5,645 nucleotides of DNA from an uncultured Candidatus Melainabacteria bacterium (GTDB taxonomy: Bacteria; Cyanobacteriota; Vampirovibrionia; Gastranaerophilales; Gastranaerophilaceae). A program made the translations under genes and the position numbers. Location: the NCBI GenBank assembly GCA_934773085.1, contig CAKVMU010000117.1:1-5645 (forward strand). The letters run 5' to 3'. Positions 1 through 5,645 of the stretch are shown in pieces. Every line of letters starts with the position of its first letter. The stretch's first letter is position 1. A model generated the notes under the pieces. That model was not told the origin of the DNA and did not search any database. It was given only the letters and a program-made list of their open reading frames with translations.

Positions 1-1
1 G

Positions 2-85
2 TTTAGAGAAACTTCCAAAACACAGGAAGATATCGCAAGATTTAGAGAATTAAGAGCTAAGTTGAATCAAACTAAGCCGTTCTAG
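2..85 (+). CDS. C-terminal end of an unidentified protein (5' truncated)
   Basis: The frame is open from the window edge to a TAG stop and gives 27 residues ending in AKLNQTKPF. The tail is strongly charged, rich in Arg, Lys, Glu and Gln, and looks helical. I do not recognise the family from so short a piece. Support for it being a real gene end is that the open frame closes 9 bases before a strong intrinsic terminator pointing the same way. No function can be assigned. The start and most of the gene lie outside the window. Confidence 0.6.
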   Translation, partial: FRETSKTQEDIARFRELRAKLNQTKPF

Positions 86-94
86 GACAGATTA

Positions 95-135
95 AAAAAG
101 AGGGGCGGAATGCAAAGCATTCCGCCCCTCTTTTT
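95..135. terminator. Bidirectional intrinsic terminator between convergent genes
   Basis: A perfect inverted repeat pairs 95-113 with 117-135 (19 bp) around an AAA loop at 114-116. The inner 14 bp (100-113 with 117-130) is GC-rich. The outer pairs come from an A-run on the left and a T-run on the right, so either strand gives a hairpin followed by a U-run. It lies 9 bases after the stop of the plus-strand gene end and 6 bases after the stop of the minus-strand mannosidase, so it should terminate both transcripts. Confidence 0.93.
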
Positions 136-141
136 GTATAT

Positions 142-2244
142 TTAAACAATCAAATAATTGTAGACTTGGTTCAAGACTTCGTCAAACGCATTTTGATTCC
201 CGAAAAATACGTAAAAAGTTGCTTTGTTATCGCCCATCATTTGTAAATTCGGGGTCTCGATTGGCGGTCCGGCAGGAGTTGTACGGGCAGGATTCTTCGG
301 GTTTGAGATTACTCCCGTTGCACGCAATATAGGAACCATCAGCTTGTTGCGTGAAACTTCGTACTGAGTGAGCCCTTTTGTTACGATTCCGATATTGTTC
401 CTGCTCTCGTCAACTAATAATCCTCTTTGCATCGGAGCTGTGTTTGTTTTCGCTTCCAGACCTTTTATTTGTGGAAGATTTTTTCTTATACTGTATTCCG
501 GATTAAATGAGCGTTTAATCATCGTATCCATATCTTCGGAATTTACTTCTTTAATCATTGTCGGAAGCTCAAATACAGCCTCAAGTAAGTGATTCTTTTG
601 GGTATTAATCCAGTTGAAGTCAAACTTTAAAAAAGAAGAGTTTGCATCTAAAGATATGATGAGGGAGATGATATCCCAATTTCCTTCAAAATCTATCTTT
701 AAAGATACTCTTTTTTGCCCTTTTAGTATTGCTTTTGAGCGAAGTACTTTGAAGCGGAAACCTTTGTCATCCGCCTTTGGCCCGTTGTTATAACTGTCAC
801 CCAAATCAACAAAATCAACAAGTGAAAACGGAGTGTCATTTATATAAATATCTTGGTTGTGAATTTTTAATTCGATGTGTGAATTTCCAATTGAAGTATT
901 TGTAACAAACAAATCGCTGTCAGAAATTTCTTGCATAATAAATCCGGTTTCGTTAGGTGCTAAGTTTTTAACATCAGCGAGGCAGGTGTAGATATTGCAA
1001 TAATCCTCTGTAACAGGTATTCTTTCTGTGTCTGTCAGCAAGTTTTTGTCAAATCCTTTTTTTGTTTGAACTATTTCAAATCCGTTAGCGGAAGTTGTTT
1101 TGAACTCTATTATTCCGGAAAATGCTCTGTCAGAAAGATTAAGAACTTGTTTCTCATCGAATCGGGTTTCAAACTTAAGTTCGTCAATAATTGTTTGTGC
1201 GATTTGTTGAATTTTTTTATAACGAATAATATTTTCCTGATGAACATCATCGGTTGAGCAGCCACAAATGCTGTCATGAGCTTGGTTTTGCAATAACATT
1301 TTGTACGCATATTCGATTAAATTATCATATTTTTCTTCGGTTTTGGTATATTGTACAAAACGATTCGCCAAATCAAGGAGGTGCGAACATTCAACATTGT
1401 ATCTTTTTAAGTCTAATCTGGAAGAGTAGCAACCTTGCAGAATGAATGTTTTTGAGTTGTCTCTCAGCTCTTGATTAAACTCGAATTGCTCAAATCTGTC
1501 AGAAACATTTTTGAAGTATTCAAAAGGAGAAGACAATTTAATACTGTATTCATCTTTTAAAATTTCGTTAACTGCTAAAATTTGGTCTTGAATATCTTGT
1601 GGTACACCAAGATGGTCTGCTCCTATTGGCAACAATATGTAATCGCCTGATTTTTCTGAGAGTAAATCAAGGTTCTTTTTCAATAGTTGAGCTTTTTCTT
1701 CAATAGGACATTTCAAAGAGAAAACGTCCTGAAAATAGCCCCTTTCAAGGTTTACTGTGTCCATTCCGCACCATTTGAATTCAGCAGGAAAATCTCCGCA
1801 ACCTCGCCAAACAATACATTTATCGATTCCGAAATCTCTTAGAATATCAACAACATTTTCGCTGTGTCCGAATGTATCCGGAAGATAGCCGATAAAATCA
1901 GTGCAACCCCACTCGATGGCAGTTTTCATTCCGATTTCAAGATTCTTTTGAAAACAAGTCTTGTCTGTTAAAAATTCATCAACTAAACAATAGAATGGTC
2001 CGATGAACAGTTTTTTCGAAAATATCAGACTTTTTACCAAGTCTCTTTTTTCCGGTCTTATTTTTAGGTAGTCTTCAAGAGCGGATACTTGTCCGTCAAA
2101 ATAAAAACTCGGAATTCTATTGTTCTCAAGCATGTTGAGTATGTTATCGAACACTCTCAGAAGGCGCATTCTAAAGATTTCAAACTCTCTGTACCATTCT
2201 CTGTCCCAGTGAGTGTGCAAATATGCAATGACTTGTTTTCTCAT
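142..2244 (-). CDS. Glycoside hydrolase family 38 alpha-mannosidase, short C-terminus
   Basis: A 700-aa retaining, metal-dependent alpha-mannosidase. The N-terminal catalytic domain opens with HTHWDREWY (10-18), whose H12 and D14 correspond to the family zinc ligands. LPDTFGH (121-127) holds the likely nucleophile and zinc ligand D123. GAD (208-210) places D210 where the acid/base Asp sits in Golgi mannosidase II. QAHDSICGCSTDDVH (321-335) supplies the last zinc ligand, H323, in the helical middle domain. The beta-rich C-terminal part includes DLGDSYNNGP (480-489) and RTTPAGPPIETP (654-665). There is no signal peptide, so it should be cytoplasmic and act on imported mannosides; linkage specificity cannot be read. 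Bacterial relatives usually run to about 850-1,000 aa; this one stops about 35 residues after the TPAGPP segment, so the terminal beta domain seems absent. A terminator follows directly, which argues against a frameshifted tail. The start is the only one possible: the motif begins at residue 10 and an in-frame stop lies 7 codons upstream. No Shine-Dalgarno sequence is seen. Confidence 0.93.
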   Translation of the reverse strand: MRKQVIAYLHTHWDREWYREFEIFRMRLLRVFDNILNMLENNRIPSFYFDGQVSALEDYLKIRPEKRDLVKSLIFSKKLFIGPFYCLVDEFLTDKTCFQKNLEIGMKTAIEWGCTDFIGYLPDTFGHSENVVDILRDFGIDKCIVWRGCGDFPAEFKWCGMDTVNLERGYFQDVFSLKCPIEEKAQLLKKNLDLLSEKSGDYILLPIGADHLGVPQDIQDQILAVNEILKDEYSIKLSSPFEYFKNVSDRFEQFEFNQELRDNSKTFILQGCYSSRLDLKRYNVECSHLLDLANRFVQYTKTEEKYDNLIEYAYKMLLQNQAHDSICGCSTDDVHQENIIRYKKIQQIAQTIIDELKFETRFDEKQVLNLSDRAFSGIIEFKTTSANGFEIVQTKKGFDKNLLTDTERIPVTEDYCNIYTCLADVKNLAPNETGFIMQEISDSDLFVTNTSIGNSHIELKIHNQDIYINDTPFSLVDFVDLGDSYNNGPKADDKGFRFKVLRSKAILKGQKRVSLKIDFEGNWDIISLIISLDANSSFLKFDFNWINTQKNHLLEAVFELPTMIKEVNSEDMDTMIKRSFNPEYSIRKNLPQIKGLEAKTNTAPMQRGLLVDESRNNIGIVTKGLTQYEVSRNKLMVPILRATGVISNPKNPARTTPAGPPIETPNLQMMGDNKATFYVFFGNQNAFDEVLNQVYNYLIV

Positions 2245-2251
2245 AGGTTTT

Positions 2252-2280
2252 ATTTTACACCAAATCTAAAAGAGGGGCAA
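2252..2280 (-). promoter_or_regulatory. Candidate sigma-70-type promoter of the GH38 gene
   Basis: Read on the minus strand, TTGCCC (2280-2275, four of six consensus bases) is followed after exactly 17 bases by TAAAAT (2257-2252, five of six). The implied transcription start is near 2245, one base before the ATG, so the message would be essentially leaderless. This fits the missing Shine-Dalgarno sequence. It is based on sequence match alone. Confidence 0.45.
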
Positions 2281-2285
2281 TTCCT

Positions 2286-2306
2286 AATCCTGATGGAGGA
2301 TTTTTT
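2286..2306 (+). terminator. Small hairpin with T-run in the divergent intergenic region
   Basis: AATCCT (2286-2291) and AGGATT (2297-2302) pair across a 5-base loop, and four more T follow. It resembles a weak plus-strand terminator, but no plus-strand gene precedes it. It could stop antisense transcription over the mannosidase before it reaches the next gene. Alternatively the dyad, lying just upstream of the mannosidase -35 box, could be a protein-binding site. A 6-bp stem with two central G-C pairs is not strong. Confidence 0.3.
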
Positions 2307-2327
2307 CGTTGCAAATTAAAGCAATTA

Positions 2328-2339
2328 GGTTATTTAACC
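2328..2339. promoter_or_regulatory. Short palindrome GGTTATTTAACC, possible operator
   Basis: Five-base arms GGTTA and TAACC are separated by TT. It ends 10 bases upstream of the proposed -35 box of the 433-aa protein gene, a usual place for a regulator site. The two-base centre is too small for an RNA hairpin, so a DNA-binding role is the more natural reading. Twelve-base palindromes also arise by chance in AT-rich spacers. Confidence 0.22.
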
Positions 2340-2349
2340 GTTTTTCATG

Positions 2350-2377
2350 TTGACTTTAAGCAAAACAGTCTTAAAAA
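2350..2377 (+). promoter_or_regulatory. Candidate promoter of the 433-aa protein gene
   Basis: TTGACT (2350-2355, five of six consensus bases) is followed after 16 bases by TAAAAA (2372-2377, four of six) inside an A-rich tract. The implied transcript would start near 2384 and carry a leader of roughly 23 bases holding the AGGAG ribosome binding site at 2394-2398. The -35 box is good. The -10 box is poorly defined in the A-run and could be shifted by a few bases. Confidence 0.45.
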
Positions 2378-2406
2378 AATAAAAAAACAATATAGGAGAT
2401 TCCGTT

Positions 2407-3708
2407 ATGGGAATGGCAGCATCACAAGCCAGATACTTGGCTCTTACGGCAAGAAAAACGAACTGTGAATATGAAGGTCAACAAATTAACCAAGCAAGAA
2501 CAGCGCTTGCAAATCAGAGTGCAAACCTTTTTAACAGGCTTCTTGGTTTGGAAGTCCCGACTGCGCCAAAAACGACGGATTACACAGAACTCCAGTATTC
2601 ATATTCTGACGGGACAAACGATTCGGTTATTGACAGCTGGCAGCAATTATCAACGGCTGACCCTAATTACAATTATATTGTAAATCACTATTATTATACT
2701 GATGTTTATACCGGTGCTCAAAAACTTTTGTCTAATCCACAGGTACAAACAAAAGGTGAGGTCGTAACTGAAGATTTGGCTGCGAAAGAAATTCCGACGG
2801 TACAAATTAATTACAGTGATAATACTATCCAAGTAACAACTTCTGAAGGTACAAAAACTTATGTCGGCGTGAGCGGTTTGGAACGTGATACAAGATTGGA
2901 CAATGCACTTAACGATTTTGATAAAGCAAGAGACGGTGCGATATCAAAGGGTCTATTGTCTACGGATGATGTTCACGGTTGGCAGGATGCTACCGGAACT
3001 TGGCACTTTATTGTTAAAGACGAAATTGAAAATAATCAGTTGAACGATTATTCAACAGTTTATAAACCCGCTTATGTAGGTAACTGTGAATTGACTGAAC
3101 TTGGTGAACTTACAAAAGACCAAAAAGCTGAATTAGCACAGATTATCAAAGATTTACCTGATTCAAATATGTCAAAATATTTTGATGAAAATGGTGAATA
3201 TTTGGGAAGCGGTATTTATTCATTCCAGATGAACGGTGTGACATATTATACTGATGAGTATGATTTATACAGCAGTATGCAAACATACGACGAAGCAGGA
3301 AAGCCGATTGAGGCTCAACAAAAATTGGCATATTATAATGCTTCTTATATAAAAACAAAGATTGAAGAAACAAACCATGCGCTTCTTGAAACTGATGGTA
3401 ATGGTCGTTTTAAATCCGTAAAATTTGATGACGACAGTGTCGTTTATACTTTGAATACAGAAACTGTTACGGATGAAGCTGCATATCAAGATGCAATGAA
3501 CGAATACAATTACAAAGTTCAACAATACGAGAAAACGATTGCGGATATAAATGCAAGAACATCTATTATTCAGCAGGAAGACAGAACACTTGAACTTAGA
3601 CTAAAACAACTTGATACTGAGCAGAACGCTCTCGCAACAGAAATGGATGCTGTTAAGAAAGTTATCAGTGATAACGTTGAAAAAACATTCAAAACATTCT
3701 CTGATTAG
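2407..3708 (+). CDS. Protein of unknown function with helical ends (MGMAASQAR-type N-terminus)
   Basis: 433 aa, not assigned to a named family. An AGGAG site 8 bases before the ATG supports this start over the second Met at codon 3. Residues 1-47 look helical and continuous (MGMAASQARYLALTARK, then a Gln/Asn/Ala-rich stretch to FNRLLGL). Residues 55-345 are polar, acidic, rich in Tyr and Asp, with likely beta strands (for example 131-153) and two copies of a YYTDxY motif at 96-101 and 280-285. From about 355 to the end it is helical, with heptad spacing: I388, L395, L402, L409 and V416 in one position and L399, M413 and I420 in the other. There is no signal peptide or membrane segment. Helical N- and C-termini around a variable middle resemble flagellar axial or type III-secreted proteins; this is an analogy of layout, not of sequence. 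From memory, similar openings recur in proteins of gut Gastranaerophilales. The only cysteines are C20 and C227. It probably has its own promoter, and no terminator follows. Confidence 0.85.
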   Translation: MGMAASQARYLALTARKTNCEYEGQQINQARTALANQSANLFNRLLGLEVPTAPKTTDYTELQYSYSDGTNDSVIDSWQQLSTADPNYNYIVNHYYYTDVYTGAQKLLSNPQVQTKGEVVTEDLAAKEIPTVQINYSDNTIQVTTSEGTKTYVGVSGLERDTRLDNALNDFDKARDGAISKGLLSTDDVHGWQDATGTWHFIVKDEIENNQLNDYSTVYKPAYVGNCELTELGELTKDQKAELAQIIKDLPDSNMSKYFDENGEYLGSGIYSFQMNGVTYYTDEYDLYSSMQTYDEAGKPIEAQQKLAYYNASYIKTKIEETNHALLETDGNGRFKSVKFDDDSVVYTLNTETVTDEAAYQDAMNEYNYKVQQYEKTIADINARTSIIQQEDRTLELRLKQLDTEQNALATEMDAVKKVISDNVEKTFKTFSD

Positions 3709-3741
3709 TAATGAAATAAAATTATTGAACCTTTTTCTTTA

Positions 3742-3750
3742 TGGTATAAT
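3742..3750 (+). promoter_or_regulatory. Extended -10 promoter of the activase gene
   Basis: TGGTATAAT is a perfect extended -10 element, TGn plus the full TATAAT consensus. The nearest -35-like hexamer, TTGAAC at 3725-3730, leaves only 14 bases of spacer, so the promoter would rely on the TG extension. Transcription would start near 3757, about 23 bases before the ATG, with a GAAGG ribosome binding site at 3769-3773, 6 bases from the start codon. Confidence 0.6.
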
Positions 3751-3779
3751 TGGATTGATTACAGGGAAGAAGGTAAAAG

Positions 3780-4784
3780 ATGAGTTTGGATGTATATTTA
3801 GGAATAGACGTTGGTTCAGTAACCACAAAGCTTGCGCTTGTTGACGAAAAGGGCAAGTATATTGATTCATATATGCTTAAAACAGCAGGTAAACCGGTTG
3901 ATGCAGTTCAGCATGGCTTGCAGCAAATAATAAAACAAGCTGTTTCCGAGTATGAGGTGAAAGGTGTCGGTACGACCGGTTCAGGAAGAAATCTTGCGGG
4001 TGCGCTCGTTGGTGCAGATGTTGTGAAAAACGAAATTACAGCACACGCAGTTGCAGCAAGTACAAATATTCCGGGAGTACAGACGATTTTGGAAATCGGT
4101 GGACAGGATAGTAAAATTATTATCTTGAGAGATGGTATTGTTACAGACTTTGCAATGAATACTGTTTGCGCCGCAGGTACAGGAAGCTTTTTGGACCATC
4201 AGGCTCAGAGATTAAATGTGCCTATTGAAAAATTTGGTGAAACAGCTTTGAAATCAGAAAATCCTGCAAGAATTGCCGGACGTTGTGGCGTTTTTGCTGA
4301 ATCAGATTTAATTCACAAACAACAACTTGGTTATCCTGTAGAGGATTTGCTTTATGGCTTGTGCCAAGCGCTTGTAAGAAACTATTTGAGTAACTTGGCA
4401 TTGGGCAAAGAACTTTTACCGACGATTTCTTTCCAAGGTGGTGTTGCAACTAATTCCGGCATGGTAAAAGCTTTTGAAGAAGCTTTGAATACTAAAATTG
4501 TTGTTCCGGAAAATCACCAAACAATGGGTGCTATAGGTGCGGCTCTCTTGGCAATGGAAAATCACCAATACACTGAAAAACCTACTAAATTTAAAGGTTG
4601 GGAAGTTGGTAATATGAACTTCCAGTCTGTAACTTGTCAGTGTACGGGATGTTCAAATAACTGTGAAGTTATTACTATTTTGGAAGGTGCAGAACCGGTT
4701 GGTCACGTTGAAAAAATTGGTGACATCAAAGGTAATATTATTGCTCGTTGGGGCGGTACTTGCGGAAGATGGGATATCGCATAA
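3780..4784 (+). CDS. BadF/BadG/BcrA/BcrD-type activase ATPase (2-hydroxyacyl-CoA dehydratase activator family) with C-terminal Cys cluster
   Basis: 334 aa, an ASKHA-fold ATPase. In this family a homodimer holds one [4Fe-4S] cluster and uses ATP to push a single low-potential electron into a dehydratase or reductase partner. Visible motifs in order: phosphate-1 loop GIDVGSVTTKLALVD (8-22), GTTGSGR (64-70), phosphate-2 ILEIGGQDSK (103-112), cluster cysteines C130 in NTVCAAGTGSF and C169 in GRCGVFAESD, and adenosine-site segments FQGGVATNSG (218-227) and MGAIGAALLA (249-258). Beyond the usual ~260-aa core is a tail with C286, C288, C291 and C295 (CxCxxCxxxC), then C328 in GGTCGRW, suggesting a second metal or Fe-S site. 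Comparable cysteine segments occur, as I recall, in larger activase-like proteins with fused domains; here the protein ends right after it. No dehydratase subunits are adjacent, so the partner is unknown. It has its own extended -10 promoter, and kdsA follows after 50 bases. Confidence 0.93.
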   Translation: MSLDVYLGIDVGSVTTKLALVDEKGKYIDSYMLKTAGKPVDAVQHGLQQIIKQAVSEYEVKGVGTTGSGRNLAGALVGADVVKNEITAHAVAASTNIPGVQTILEIGGQDSKIIILRDGIVTDFAMNTVCAAGTGSFLDHQAQRLNVPIEKFGETALKSENPARIAGRCGVFAESDLIHKQQLGYPVEDLLYGLCQALVRNYLSNLALGKELLPTISFQGGVATNSGMVKAFEEALNTKIVVPENHQTMGAIGAALLAMENHQYTEKPTKFKGWEVGNMNFQSVTCQCTGCSNNCEVITILEGAEPVGHVEKIGDIKGNIIARWGGTCGRWDIA

Positions 4785-4834
4785 TAGGTGTAGATTGAGT
4801 ATCTTTGCTCTGTAAAAATGAAAAGTGAGAAAAC

Positions 4835-5645
4835 ATGATTAAACTTAATAATTTTGAAATAGGTGGAGACAAATTAACGATATTGGCAGGACCTTGTGCG
4901 GTTGAAACTCTTGATATAATGCGAGAAACCGCTGAAGCTTTGAAAAAAGTTTGTGAAAAATTGGGCATTAATTATGTTTTTAAATGTTCATTTGATAAAG
5001 CCAATCGTTCTTCGATTAATTCATATCGTGGTTTAGGAATGGAAAAAGGCTTGGAATATCTTCAAATAATTAAAAAAGAATTTGACCTTCCAATCGTAAC
5101 AGACATTCATTTACCGGAACAAGCGGCTACGGTAGCGGAAGTTGCCGATATTTTGCAAATCCCTGCATTTTTGTGTCGTCAAACTGATTTGTTGGTTGCG
5201 GCTGCTAAGACCGGCAAAATTGTTAATATTAAAAAAGGACAATTCTTGGCTCCTCAACAAATGAAATCATTGGTAAAAAAAGTTGAGGACAGTGGAAATC
5301 ATCAAATCATGTTAACAGACAGAGGTGTGACTTTTGGTTACAACAATCTGGTATCAGATTTTAGAGCAATTCCTATAATGAAGGAATTTGGCTACCCTGT
5401 TGTGTTTGATGCAACACACAGTGTACAAATGCCGGGCTCAAACGGAGATTCAACAGGCGGAGACAGAAGATTCGTTCCGGTACTTGCAAAAGCTGCAATG
5501 GCAGCGGGTGCGGATGTACTTTTCTTTGAAATTCATCCTAATCCTGATGAAGCTTTGTGTGACGGTCCAAACATGCTTTATTTGAAAGATGCAGAAAAAG
5601 TGTTTAAGACTTGTAAATCTATCTTTGAAATCGTAAGGGCTGATG
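4835..5645 (+). CDS. kdsA: 3-deoxy-D-manno-octulosonate 8-phosphate synthase (KdsA), metal-dependent class; 3' end cut by the window
   Basis: Condenses phosphoenolpyruvate with D-arabinose 5-phosphate to Kdo 8-phosphate, the committed cytoplasmic step toward the Kdo sugars of the LPS inner core. 270 codons are visible and family members are about 260-285 aa, so little is missing. The TIM-barrel motifs are clear: LAGPCAVET (17-25), FKCSFDKANRSS (49-60), PIVTDIHLPEQA (86-97), FLCRQTDLL (112-120), NIKKGQFLAP (131-140), FDATHSVQMPG (191-201) and FFEIHPNPDEALCDGP (230-245). C21, H195, E232 and D243 match the four metal ligands of the Aquifex-type enzyme. The metal-independent E. coli type has Asn in place of that Cys. 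The start is set by alignment with the family and a weak AGTGAG site about 5 bases upstream. The 50-base gap from the activase shows no terminator and no convincing promoter, so co-transcription is likely. Confidence 0.97.
   Translation, partial: MIKLNNFEIGGDKLTILAGPCAVETLDIMRETAEALKKVCEKLGINYVFKCSFDKANRSSINSYRGLGMEKGLEYLQIIKKEFDLPIVTDIHLPEQAATVAEVADILQIPAFLCRQTDLLVAAAKTGKIVNIKKGQFLAPQQMKSLVKKVEDSGNHQIMLTDRGVTFGYNNLVSDFRAIPIMKEFGYPVVFDATHSVQMPGSNGDSTGGDRRFVPVLAKAAMAAGADVLFFEIHPNPDEALCDGPNMLYLKDAEKVFKTCKSIFEIVRAD

Noticed and set aside
1110..1310. Minus-strand open frame inside the mannosidase gene, in a different frame.
   Set aside because: It overlaps fully conserved GH38 residues (the QAHDSICGCS segment) encoded in the main frame and has no recognisable product or ribosome binding site.
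2282..2295. A 14-base exact match between the intergenic spacer and kdsA (5536-5549), suggesting a decayed copy or regulatory mimic.
   Set aside because: The match does not extend convincingly on either side, and within kdsA these bases simply encode the conserved HPNPDE stretch. Chance is the simpler explanation.
2089..2319. Plus-strand open frame running antisense to the mannosidase start and into the spacer.
   Set aside because: It has no recognisable domain and no ribosome binding site, and it crosses the promoter region and the small hairpin. It is best read as an antisense shadow.
3661..3675. Inverted repeat GTTATC-AGT-GATAAC near the end of the 433-aa gene, considered as a terminator.
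   Set aside because: It lies inside the coding region, is AT-rich and has no T-run after it; the codons there continue the C-terminal coiled coil.
3725..3730. TTGAAC as the -35 partner of TATAAT at 3745-3750.
   Set aside because: The spacer is only 14 bases, too short for a normal sigma-70 promoter. The TGn extension explains the promoter without it.
4818..4838. A six-codon mini-ORF (MKSEKT) whose TGA overlaps the kdsA ATG, like a translationally coupled leader peptide.
   Set aside because: It has no ribosome binding site of its own, and its interior is the purine-rich stretch that most simply serves as the kdsA ribosome binding site. So short an overlap arises easily by chance.

Overview
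The window is AT-rich bacterial DNA with one minus-strand gene flanked by plus-strand genes. kdsA (Kdo 8-phosphate synthase) implies a Gram-negative envelope with Kdo-containing lipopolysaccharide. The 2-hydroxyacyl-CoA dehydratase-type activase, an oxygen-labile class of ATPase, suggests an anaerobe. The opening residues of the 433-aa protein (MGMAASQARYLALTARK) match, from memory only, a recurrent protein type of uncultured gut Gastranaerophilales (Vampirovibrionia/Melainabacteria). I regard an anaerobic gut bacterium as likely and that lineage as plausible but unproven.

Layout: (1) 2-85, the last 27 codons of an unidentified plus-strand gene. (2) 95-135, a very strong bidirectional terminator shared by that gene and the next. 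(3) 142-2244, minus strand, a cytoplasmic GH38 alpha-mannosidase with intact zinc-site and nucleophile residues but a short C-terminus. (4) 2245-2406, a divergent intergenic region with a candidate promoter for each direction, a small hairpin with a T-run and a short palindrome. (5) 2407-3708, plus strand, a 433-aa protein of unknown function with helical ends and a beta/Tyr-rich middle. (6) 3780-4784, plus strand, a BadF/BcrA/HgdC-type activase with an extra C-terminal cysteine cluster, behind an extended -10 promoter. (7) 4835 to the window end, plus strand, kdsA of the metal-dependent class, nearly complete.

The genes do not form one clear pathway. The mannosidase stands alone between a terminator and a divergent promoter and probably trims imported mannosides. 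The activase and kdsA lie 50 bp apart in one direction with no visible terminator between them, so they may be co-transcribed although their functions do not obviously connect. No dehydratase partner for the activase is present. The least explained item is the 433-aa protein. I see no tRNA, rRNA, CRISPR array, insertion sequence or phage gene.
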